From UBA2970 sp965221075 (lineage in GTDB: Bacteria; Verrucomicrobiota; Verrucomicrobiia; Limisphaerales; AAA164-E04): a stretch of DNA of 64,000 nucleotides. Shown here in pieces: positions 35,726-42,731 of this stretch (position 1 is the first letter of the stretch; every line of letters begins with the position of its first letter). Under the pieces are notes generated by a model. The model was not told the DNA's origin and did not search any database. It was given only the letters and a program-made list of their open reading frames with translations. The position numbers were made by a program, and so were the translations under genes. Location of the stretch: assembly GCA_965221075.1 (NCBI GenBank), contig OZ244865.1, positions 806,001-870,000 on the forward strand, in the 5' to 3' direction.

Positions 35726-35772
35726 CGGCTGCGGCGCTGGCGCTTCTGCACCTTGTTGTGTTGCTGGGCCAT
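35638..35772 (-). CDS. Small basic protein, 44 residues
   Basis: The product starts MAQQHNKVQKRQRRSRYLKR and continues RKLAARAQEARPEPES; half of the first 25 residues are Lys, Arg, Gln or His. The Arg/Lys-rich helix suggests nucleic-acid or ribosome binding. I have an impression of similar short verrucomicrobial proteins, but this needs a search. It overlaps the 3' end of the plus-strand NTF2-like gene by 88 bp. The start ATG at 35772 is the only reasonable one; no clear Shine-Dalgarno sequence is seen. Confidence 0.55.
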   Translation of the reverse strand: MAQQHNKVQKRQRRSRYLKRRKLAARAQEARPEPESASGTKPGT

Positions 35773-35820
35773 GATCTGGGCAAGAGAACTGTCGCTGCTG
35801 GACGTTCCTACATTGGAACC

Positions 35821-36297
35821 ATGAGATTCGCAATTCCGTTCTTCCTGCTCCTCGCCTTCGGATGCGCCACCGGCAAGAAGCCGCAGGAGCTGAGCGCCAT
35901 CCGGTTCTTCCTGGGAATCAATCCCGACAGCTCCGAGCGCCATCGGTTCGTTCCCCTCTACCAGGAGTCGGACCTGCGCATCGCGGTTGCCGACGAGCCG
36001 TTCCTCGACGAGGGGCATGTCGAGGAGGCCTCCATCGAGGAGGTTGTGGGCGGCTTCCAGGTGCGGATCCGGTTCGACCGGCGAGGCGCCGGCCTGCTGC
36101 AGAACGCCACCCACCGGTTCCGCAACCGCCATCTGGCCATCCACGCCTTCATTCCCGAGGGCGTCTGGCTGGCGGCTCCGGTGATGGACCGAGGCATCGA
36201 CGACGGCGTCCTCCGCTTCACCCCCCGAATATCCCGGGAGAGGGCCGAGCGGCTGGTGGCGGGACTCAACGCCGTGGCCGAGGAGCTGGGAAGGTAG
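35821..36297 (+). CDS. Lipoprotein with SecD periplasmic-head-like domain
   Basis: 158 residues. Signal peptide with lipobox (LLLAFGC, Cys15), so predicted to be a lipoprotein. The stretch VGGFQVRIRFDRRGAGLLQNATHRFRNR then HLAIHAFI follows the pattern of the first periplasmic (P1 head) domain of SecD, where a hydrophobic strand, G-A and T-x-N-x-G-x3-LAI recur; the match is by eye and moderate. A role in binding unfolded exported protein would be a guess. The next gene begins 61 bp downstream with its own possible promoter. Confidence 0.65.
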   Translation: MRFAIPFFLLLAFGCATGKKPQELSAIRFFLGINPDSSERHRFVPLYQESDLRIAVADEPFLDEGHVEEASIEEVVGGFQVRIRFDRRGAGLLQNATHRFRNRHLAIHAFIPEGVWLAAPVMDRGIDDGVLRFTPRISRERAERLVAGLNAVAEELGR

Positions 36298-36319
36298 CAG
36301 GAGACCAGGGGTTGCGTTC

Positions 36320-36353
36320 TTGTCCGGCGATGGCCTTTTCGCCTAGTCTAGGC
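36320..36353 (+). promoter_or_regulatory. Possible promoter with palindromic element before the VTC gene
   Basis: TTGTCC (36320-36325) and TAGTCT (36344-36349) are spaced 18 bp; the second lies inside an exact dyad gcctag-t-ctaggc (36341-36353). The GTG start is at 36359, so the mRNA leader would be very short. Could be an operator over the -10 region. Confidence 0.35.
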
Positions 36354-36358
36354 GTTCC

Positions 36359-37228
36359 GTGCGGCGGGAACGGTCCCTCCCTGCTGGCGGAGGAAGGCTG
36401 AACCGTCCTTTGCAGAAGCAGCGATTCGAATTCAAGTACCTGGTCCACGAGCCAGCCGCACGGAGCATCCGGGAGTTCGTGCAGGGACACCTGGAGCTCG
36501 ACGGTTTCGGCGCCCGAATGCCGGATCTCTCGTACCCGGTCCACAGCCTCTACCTGGACTCTCCCGGACTGGCTCTCTGCCAGTCGACCATCAACGGGGA
36601 CCGGGACCGCTACAAGCTCAGGCTCAGGTTCTACCACGACGGTCCCGAAGCGCCGGTGTTCCTGGAGATCAAGCGGCGCACCGACAACTGCATCTTCAAG
36701 AAGAGGTGCGGAATCCTCCCTGGCGCGGTGGATGATGTGCTGGCGGGCCAGCTGCCCGGCGACGAGGACCGGGTGCCCGGTTCGGAATCCCAGCCGGGCG
36801 TCCTGGAGGACTTCTGCCGGATTGTCTCCCGCATCGGGGCCCGTCCGGTGGCCCATGTGGCCTACCGGCGAGAGGCGTGGATCAGCCCCTCGGACCGTTC
36901 TGTCCGGGTGACCCTCGACCGGGATGTGCTCTGCGAGCCGGAGCCCTCGGGCTGCCTCGACACCCGGATGGCCGATCCGGTCCGGGTCTTCGGCAGCCAT
37001 GTGGTGGTGGAGCTCAAGTTCACCGGAACCTATCCCGGGTGGTTCGCCCAGCTGGTCCGCACCCACGGACTGATCCGCTGCGGGGCGGCCAAGTACGTGG
37101 ACGGAGCGACCTTGATGGGGCTGGAGCCGGGAGGCAGGCGCTCCGGGGGCCGTGCCAACGGGCCTGCGACGCTCTCCCCCCGTGCCCATCTGGACAGGAG
37201 GGAGAGGCTTGTGGCTGCATACCACTAG
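36359..37228 (+). CDS. VTC-domain protein (polyphosphate polymerase-like)
   Basis: 289 residues from a GTG. The VTC domain of the CYTH/triphosphate-tunnel superfamily covers most of the protein: FEFKYLVHEP, YPVHSLYLDSPGL, DRYKLRLRFYHD, VFLEIKRRTDNCIFKKR, RPVAHVAYRREAW, VRVTLDRDV and VVVELKFTGTYPGWF are the alternating basic and acidic tunnel strands. In yeast Vtc4 this fold polymerises phosphate from ATP; bacterial homologues are assumed to be similar. It precedes a DUF4956 gene by 11 bp, a pairing known from many genomes. Confidence 0.88.
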   Translation: MRRERSLPAGGGRLNRPLQKQRFEFKYLVHEPAARSIREFVQGHLELDGFGARMPDLSYPVHSLYLDSPGLALCQSTINGDRDRYKLRLRFYHDGPEAPVFLEIKRRTDNCIFKKRCGILPGAVDDVLAGQLPGDEDRVPGSESQPGVLEDFCRIVSRIGARPVAHVAYRREAWISPSDRSVRVTLDRDVLCEPEPSGCLDTRMADPVRVFGSHVVVELKFTGTYPGWFAQLVRTHGLIRCGAAKYVDGATLMGLEPGGRRSGGRANGPATLSPRAHLDRRERLVAAYH

Positions 37229-37239
37229 AAGGAGAGGGC

Positions 37240-37923
37240 ATGGAAAGCTTGCTCTACGGCGACTTCGGCACGCCTCCGATGGAGGCGGGGACGATTCTTC
37301 TGGCCATCCTGATGGCCTTCCTGTGCGGGCAGGCCGTCGCCTGGGTCTACATGGCGACCCACAGCGGCCTTTCCTACTCCCGCTCCTTCGTAAGCTCCCT
37401 GGTGGTCATGGCGGTGATCGTGTCGGTGGTGATGATGGTGCTCCACAAAAACCTGATCACCGCCTTTGGGCTGATGGCGGTCTTCGCCATCGTCCGCTTC
37501 CGCAACATTCTCCGCGACACCCTGGACACGGCCTATGTGCTGGCGGTGATCGTCATCGGGATGGCCTGCGGCACGCTCAAGTTCACTACCGCGGTTCTTG
37601 GAACCGGCGTCGTCTCCTTGATCCTGCTCTATCTCCACTGGACCTCCTTCGGTTCCCGGCATCGCTACGACGTCATCCTCAACCTTCGCTGGTCGCTTCC
37701 CATCTCGCAGATCAAGGAAGTCCGCTCCCTGCTGGATCTGTACGCCCTGCGGGTCGCCGAGGCCGGCCAGAGGATGCGGCAGACCGAGGAAGGGATGGAC
37801 CTTTCCTGGCGTCTGCTGATGAGGGATCCCTCCACCCTCCACAAGCTCGTAGCCGAGCTGCAGCAGCAGCCAGGGGTGTCTCGGGTGACGGGGCTTCCGG
37901 CCGAATCCGAAGCCGAGGTGTAG
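37240..37923 (+). CDS. DUF4956 membrane protein
   Basis: 227 residues with four hydrophobic segments in the first 135 (around 18-38, 50-66, 70-85 and 98-132), then a cytosolic C-terminal domain. FGLMAVFAIVRFRNILRDTLDTAY is the DUF4956 signature. The family is regularly encoded beside VTC-domain proteins and is thought to be its membrane partner, perhaps for polyphosphate translocation; this is not established. A good AAGGAG lies before the ATG. Only two bases separate its stop from the next start. Confidence 0.9.
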   Translation: MESLLYGDFGTPPMEAGTILLAILMAFLCGQAVAWVYMATHSGLSYSRSFVSSLVVMAVIVSVVMMVLHKNLITAFGLMAVFAIVRFRNILRDTLDTAYVLAVIVIGMACGTLKFTTAVLGTGVVSLILLYLHWTSFGSRHRYDVILNLRWSLPISQIKEVRSLLDLYALRVAEAGQRMRQTEEGMDLSWRLLMRDPSTLHKLVAELQQQPGVSRVTGLPAESEAEV

Positions 37924-37925
37924 CG

Positions 37926-38960
37926 ATGGCCGCCCGAAGACCGGTTCCCATCCCGAGCCGCCTCCTGCTGCGGGAGCTCCGAATCCGGGGGCTGCCCCCC
38001 CTGGTGTTTCTCCTGGTCCTGGTCCTGGTGATCTTCCTTTGGAAGGACTCGGTGGTCCCGCCGTCGGTCGTTGGCAGGGCCATGGCCCAGCGCGTCGAGA
38101 TCGTGGCCCCCATCGACGGAATCATCGCCTCCCTGCCGGTCTCCCTCTTCGACCCGGTCCAGGAAGGGGATCCCGTCATGGCGCTGGAGCCGGACGACCT
38201 GCAAGCGGATCCGGATCTGATCCGGCTGCGGCTTGACCAGATCCGTCTGGAGCAGGATCCGGGAAGGGAGGAGAGGCGCTACTCGCTGGAGTTCCAGCGC
38301 CTCCGGCTCGAGTGGTTCGAGCACCAGGTGGCCCTGGCCTCGGCCCGGGTCCAGCTGGAGCGGGCCCGCAGCGTGACGGATCGCAACCGCCGCCTCTTCG
38401 AGGAGGAGCTGATCTCCATCGACGAGTACGAGTTCTCGCGCAAGAGCCTGGAGAGCCTGGAGGCCGAAGTCCAGGAATCGGAGCGCCTGATCCGGGAACT
38501 GGGAGACTCCCTGCTGGATCTGACGCACGCCGGGCCGGCGGATCAGGATCCGGAACTTGAGGAAGCCAGGGAGCAGCTCGACCGCCAGCTGGGGCTGCGC
38601 CACAGCCAGAGGATCCTGCATTCCCCCATCTCGGGACGGATCACCCGTCTCGACGGGGTGGCGGGACAGCGTGTGATGCGCGGGCATCCTCTCTTCACCG
38701 TCACCCAGGAAGTGTCCAGCGAGCTGATGGCCCGAGTGGATCCCGCAGTGCGGAAGAAACTGGAGGAGGGCTCCATGGTGCGGGTTGTCACCCGGGGAAG
38801 GGACCGCAGGGAGGGAATGGCCCGGGTGGTCTCCATGGGCTCGGCATGGGAGGACGCATCAGAAGACGAATCGGGAGTCCCAGTTCTGCTCGCCCTGCCT
38901 CCCCAGCTGGAGGTCTATCCAGGCGAGCAGGTGGATCTGTACTTTCCCGAATCCTCTTAG
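37926..38960 (+). CDS. HlyD-type membrane fusion protein
   Basis: 344 residues. One TM helix (about 24-39) is followed by a biotinyl-lipoyl-like half-motif (VEIVAPIDGIIASLPV), a long coiled coil (about 95-215, rich in Glu, Arg and Leu), the second lipoyl half (ILHSPISGRITRLDGVAGQRVMRG) and a beta-barrel end. This is the standard periplasmic adaptor architecture. No ABC, RND or MFS transporter and no outer membrane TolC gene is adjacent; the upstream DUF4956 protein is the only membrane neighbour. It is the third gene of a tight VTC-DUF4956-HlyD unit. Confidence 0.85.
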   Translation: MAARRPVPIPSRLLLRELRIRGLPPLVFLLVLVLVIFLWKDSVVPPSVVGRAMAQRVEIVAPIDGIIASLPVSLFDPVQEGDPVMALEPDDLQADPDLIRLRLDQIRLEQDPGREERRYSLEFQRLRLEWFEHQVALASARVQLERARSVTDRNRRLFEEELISIDEYEFSRKSLESLEAEVQESERLIRELGDSLLDLTHAGPADQDPELEEAREQLDRQLGLRHSQRILHSPISGRITRLDGVAGQRVMRGHPLFTVTQEVSSELMARVDPAVRKKLEEGSMVRVVTRGRDRREGMARVVSMGSAWEDASEDESGVPVLLALPPQLEVYPGEQVDLYFPESS

Positions 38961-39143
38961 CGCTTCCCTGGAGGAAACGGAAGTCCGGCTGCTCAACTGC
39001 AGCAATCGACTCGAGGACAGATGAGCGGATGACTGGAGCGGGAGTAAAGCTGTGTTTCGTGAATTGAAGGACAGAGGGGTGGACAGAATGCATGGTTCTG
39101 TATCAGGTCAGGTTGTATTAATCGGATCATAGGTGCAAGCAAA

Positions 39144-40436
39144 GTGCTGGTTGAGTTCAATTTCAGGAATTGGATGTCGTTCAAGGACCGAAACAAGTTT
39201 TCAATGGTCGCAACCGAGGACGACAGGCATGGCGACAGGCTTTACAGGTCTACTGCCTGCACGGAGCGCTTTCTTCCCGTTGCAGCGCTGTTTGGCGGCA
39301 ATGCTTCCGGCAAGACGAATTTCGTTAAGGCATTGGACTTCGTCAGGAGTCTGGTCTTGGAGCACATTCAGCCAGGCATGCCCATTCCAGTCGAAAGATT
39401 CGTTTTGGATCCGGATTGCCGTGAAAGCAGGCCATCGGAATTCTCGATCGCAATAATCGTGGACGATTTGATCTACGATTACAAGATTGTCGTCAACGAT
39501 CGCCATGTCCTGGAGGAAAGACTGAGGAAAACCCATCCAGACAACACAGAAACTCTTCTGTTTCATAGAAAGAAGGGAAAGGAGATAGAATTGTCCGGGA
39601 CTGAAGACAATGAGGAAAGAAAAAGCATGGTGTTTGTGCACAGGGCCACGAGGGACAACCAGCTGTTTCTAAGCAATACAGTCAACCTGAATTTCGATTG
39701 GTACGCAGGAGTGTACAACTGGTTCAGGGATTGTCTTCTAGTCATCTATCCTGGTTCCATATTCAGGGATATCGTCTCGTTGGATCAGGATAGCCTGCAA
39801 TCCATGCTCAACGGACTTGATACCGGTGTTTCAAGCCTGGCCTACCAGGATGTTCCTTTCGATTCTGAATTTCCCGATCATTTTAAATCCAGTCTGAGAA
39901 GAGCCATTTCAAGCGGAGAGGCCATATCCGCCACGCGCTCGCTTCACGAAAAATACATTGTGAACAACAACAATGGACAATTATCAGCAAGGAAACTTTG
40001 TGCGGTGCATCACGATTCCAAGGGAGATCGCGTGTTTTTCGATCTGGCCCTGGAGTCCTCGGGAACGTTGCGATTGATCGACGTCATGCCGATTTTTTCC
40101 GGATTTCGTTCTGAAAAAAGCAATCGCGTTTGCATCATCGACGAGATCGACAGAAGCCTGCATACTCTTGTTGTAAAGCAACTTGTTGAATCGTTTCTGG
40201 AAGATCGTGCAGAGTCCTGCAGATCTCAATTGATTGTTACGGCGCACGATGCATTGCTGATGGATCTGGATCTGCTGAGGCAGGATGAGATTTGGCTGGC
40301 CAAACGAGGTCTCGAAGGAGACTCCTCCTTGTCTTCCTTGAGCGATTATGCGAAGCACGATCCTGGTTCCGATCTGTTCGTCAGCTATCTAGTCGGAAGA
40401 TACGGAGGGGTTCCGGATTTGATCCATCAGCATTGA
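39144..40436 (+). CDS. AAA15-type ATPase (RloA/AbiLi/AriA-like), putative phage-defence component
   Basis: 430 residues from a GTG. An OLD/AAA15-like ABC-ATPase: Walker A GGNASGKT (51-58), a signature-like ESSGTLRL (304-311), Walker B VCIIDEID (329-336) and an H-loop TAHD (366-369). LVEFNFRNWMSFKD is the typical first strand of AAA15/RloA proteins. Members pair with a Toprim- or RloB-type effector in AbiL and PARIS defence systems. The rloB-like gene starts immediately after its stop (no gap). Base composition and codon use are visibly lower in GC than flanking genes; for example 39601-39660 has 30 of 60 G+C. Confidence 0.85.
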   Translation: MLVEFNFRNWMSFKDRNKFSMVATEDDRHGDRLYRSTACTERFLPVAALFGGNASGKTNFVKALDFVRSLVLEHIQPGMPIPVERFVLDPDCRESRPSEFSIAIIVDDLIYDYKIVVNDRHVLEERLRKTHPDNTETLLFHRKKGKEIELSGTEDNEERKSMVFVHRATRDNQLFLSNTVNLNFDWYAGVYNWFRDCLLVIYPGSIFRDIVSLDQDSLQSMLNGLDTGVSSLAYQDVPFDSEFPDHFKSSLRRAISSGEAISATRSLHEKYIVNNNNGQLSARKLCAVHHDSKGDRVFFDLALESSGTLRLIDVMPIFSGFRSEKSNRVCIIDEIDRSLHTLVVKQLVESFLEDRAESCRSQLIVTAHDALLMDLDLLRQDEIWLAKRGLEGDSSLSSLSDYAKHDPGSDLFVSYLVGRYGGVPDLIHQH

Positions 40437-41140
40437 ATGAAGCCGGGTCGGAACAAAAGATCATGTTTCGAGAGGAGGTCCGGAAATAGGCAAGTCGCCA
40501 GGCTCGTATGCATACTTGCGGAAGGATCGAAGACGGAGATCATGTATTTTAATATAAAAAAAAGGCTCTTGATGAAATGTATAGAAAGCAGAAGCATCCG
40601 GAACAGCATGTTCAATATGTGCTGAAGATCCATTCAGGAAACAAGAAGACGTCCCTTGTACATCTCCGCGAGCGGATGAAGAAGATTCTCGCAAAATACT
40701 CAAGCAGTAAACAGGAGGTGCACAAGGCATGGATCGTATTCGATACGGAAGGCTCCGATCCTGGTGCAGGAGGGGGCAGGCTGGAGAATATGGAATCGCT
40801 AATCTCATGGGCTCAGGATTCACCAAACTGCAATCTGGCAGCCAGCAATCCATGTGTCGAGTACTGGTTCCTCCTTCATTTCATTGACAGCCCAAAGGGC
40901 TGCACGACATGCAAGGAATGCATTCGCTTGTTGAAGAAGCAAATGCACTATAGAAAATCCAGCGAAAGAAGCATTTTTTCCAGTTTTTCCTGCGTTCAAA
41001 TTATGGATATGGTCAAAAACGCCATCAGGCGTGCAAGGCGTCAGTACAGGAGCGAGAAGCGCGAGAACGGCGATTCTGACTTGCCAAACTGCAAAGGTTC
41101 AACCGTTTTCAAATTGTTCGAAGGGATTATTCAGGATTAG
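40437..41140 (+). CDS. RloB-like effector, split by a -1 frameshift at an A8 run
   Basis: The first frame gives residues up to MYFNIKK and ends at a TGA (40623-40625). The second frame, entered by a -1 shift at the eight-A run 40556-40563, gives ALDEMYRKQKH onward to 41140. Joined, the product is about 234 residues and matches RloB: LVCILAEGSKTEIMYF (acidic metal-site motif), WIVFDTEGSD, and the hallmark AASNPCVEYWFLLHF. The 0-frame codons ATA AAA AAA A form a slippery sequence, so recoding or transcript slippage could restore it. A real mutation or a homopolymer sequencing error are equally possible. It abuts the AAA15 ATPase gene. Confidence 0.75.
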
Positions 41141-41595
41141 GCGGAATAGATCCTGACCTATAATCCGGAACCTTGAATATGCTGGCGGTTCTTATCGCCA
41201 TGTGCTTGTTCTGCGTGTGTCCGCTGAAACAGGTTCGGGCGGTCGCCCTGGCCAAGGCCGCCATGTTATGGGGGGCTTGTTCGCTGGCAGATCGGCTGAT
41301 ACCGATTCGCTGGTTTACGGATTGTTGCATTCAGCAACAATCTTTCCTGGTGAGAAGAGCATGTCCTGGACCCCATGCCAGGAAAGGCTGTCGGCCTGTC
41401 TTGCGGGTAGTGGGGAAGCTGTGGAGAGCAGAATGGTCTTCATGAGCATGCCAAGCCAAGGTGTCGGAGCTTGGCTCCTCGGAGAAGTCGGCAGTCGGCT
41501 CATGGTTGACCTTCAGCCGGAGGCTCCGGAGAGCCTCCGCCAGGGCGTTCATGGCGGACAGTGGAACGCGTCCTGCGTCTCTATGCAACTTCGGT
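41141..41595. other. 455-bp gap between the RloB-like gene and the kinase gene
   Basis: No convincing gene. Composition moves from the AT-richer island back to GC-rich sequence. A 73-codon frame on the minus strand (ending at 41331) and a plus-strand frame 41202-41651 are open but their translations have no recognisable domain. The clearest element is the hairpin at 41320-41342. Confidence 0.5.
41320..41342 (+). terminator. Hairpin downstream of the AAA15/RloB pair
   Basis: GATTGTTGC (41320-41328), 5-nt loop, GCAACAATC (41334-41342): a perfect 9-bp stem, followed by TTTCC. The weak T stretch makes it a possible terminator for the defence-like pair, 180 bp after the gene end. Confidence 0.4.
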
Positions 41596-42561
41596 TCAGC
41601 TTCCGTACAGGCCGACCAGGAGCTGGCTGCGGGCGCTTTCCAGCGCCATGATGAACTCCGAGTAGCTCGAGAAGCGGTCCTCGGGCCGCTTGGCCATGGC
41701 CCGGTAGATGGCGTTGCTGGTGTTCTGGGTGATGGAGGAAACGACATGGTTGGGAGGGGTGAGCGGGACGTGGATCTGGGCCGCCACAACCTCCTCCACG
41801 CTCGGGGCGTCGAAGGGCACCTGGCCGGTGAGGGCGTGGTAGAGCGTGCCTGCCAGGCTGTACATGTCGGAGTGGAAGGTCTCCGGCTCCCGGTTGACCT
41901 TCTCGGGGGCGATGTAGAAGGGCGTTCCCCAGATCACGCCGTGGTAGTTGGTGTCGCTCGAGGTCTTGACCGCCAGTCCGAAGTCGACCAGCTTTGGCTC
42001 CCCTTCCTGGTTGAAGAGGATGTTGCCCGGCTTTATGTCGCGGTGCAGAACGTCCTTCTTCAGGGCGCTCTCCAGGGCCGAGGCGAGACGTGTTCCCATG
42101 TCGAGCACGTCGAGCTCCGGCAGAGCTCCTTCGGCTTCGATCCGGCTGTCCAGGCTACCTTTGTCGGCCAGCTCCATTGCCAGGTACATCACCCGCTCGT
42201 CCCTCTCGAAGGTGTAGATCTGGATGATGTTGGCATGGTTCAGCGAGGCGCACACCTTGCCCTCCAGCACGAAGCTCTCGACCACCTCCTCGTCTGAAAG
42301 AAGATCGTCGTTCAGCAGCTTGACCGCCACTTCCCGATCCAGCCAGGTGTCGGTGGCCCGGTAGACTGTCCCCATGCCTCCGCTGGCGATGGGCTGCACC
42401 AGCCGGTACTGGCGCAGCATCATGGGCATCATCACCTCGGCCTGGCAGCGGCTGCAGGGAGTGGTGTGGAGGGGGGGCAGCTGGTCGGAGATGAAGACGT
42501 TGGCGCCGCAGGACCGGCAGGCGACCATGGTCAGCTTCCCTTTGCCCGCTGTCGATTCCAT
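41596..42561 (-). CDS. Serine/threonine protein kinase with N-terminal zinc ribbon
   Basis: 321 residues. Two CxxC knuckles (Cys15/18 and Cys36/39) form a small zinc ribbon ahead of the kinase domain. Gly loop ASGGMGTVYRA (59-69), Lys81, HRD at 173-175 (LHRDIKPGN), DFG at 193-195 and the APE-like YIAPEK are all intact, so it should be active. There is no transmembrane helix or PASTA domain after the kinase, so it is cytoplasmic. The ATG at 42561 is preferred over two upstream GTGs. It is 170 bp from the large helicase gene and may be part of the same island. Confidence 0.9.
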   Translation of the reverse strand: MESTAGKGKLTMVACRSCGANVFISDQLPPLHTTPCSRCQAEVMMPMMLRQYRLVQPIASGGMGTVYRATDTWLDREVAVKLLNDDLLSDEEVVESFVLEGKVCASLNHANIIQIYTFERDERVMYLAMELADKGSLDSRIEAEGALPELDVLDMGTRLASALESALKKDVLHRDIKPGNILFNQEGEPKLVDFGLAVKTSSDTNYHGVIWGTPFYIAPEKVNREPETFHSDMYSLAGTLYHALTGQVPFDAPSVEEVVAAQIHVPLTPPNHVVSSITQNTSNAIYRAMAKRPEDRFSSYSEFIMALESARSQLLVGLYGS

Positions 42562-42731
42562 CACCACCGCCTTTGCTTCCGGAACGCGCTCCGGGACGGG
42601 CGGACCGCTTTTTCCTCCCGGATTCCTGGATTGTCAATTCCAGACCGTTCACGCTCCGCCCCTGACGAGAACAACGATTGGAACGGCCGCTTCATTAATG
42701 GACGGGAGGCAGGGGATCGAGTTTCCCTCGT

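Noticed and set aside
41202..41651. 149-codon plus-strand frame after the RloB-like gene as a third island gene.
   Set aside because: It runs into the antisense strand of the kinase gene, with no recognisable fold and no ribosome-binding site.
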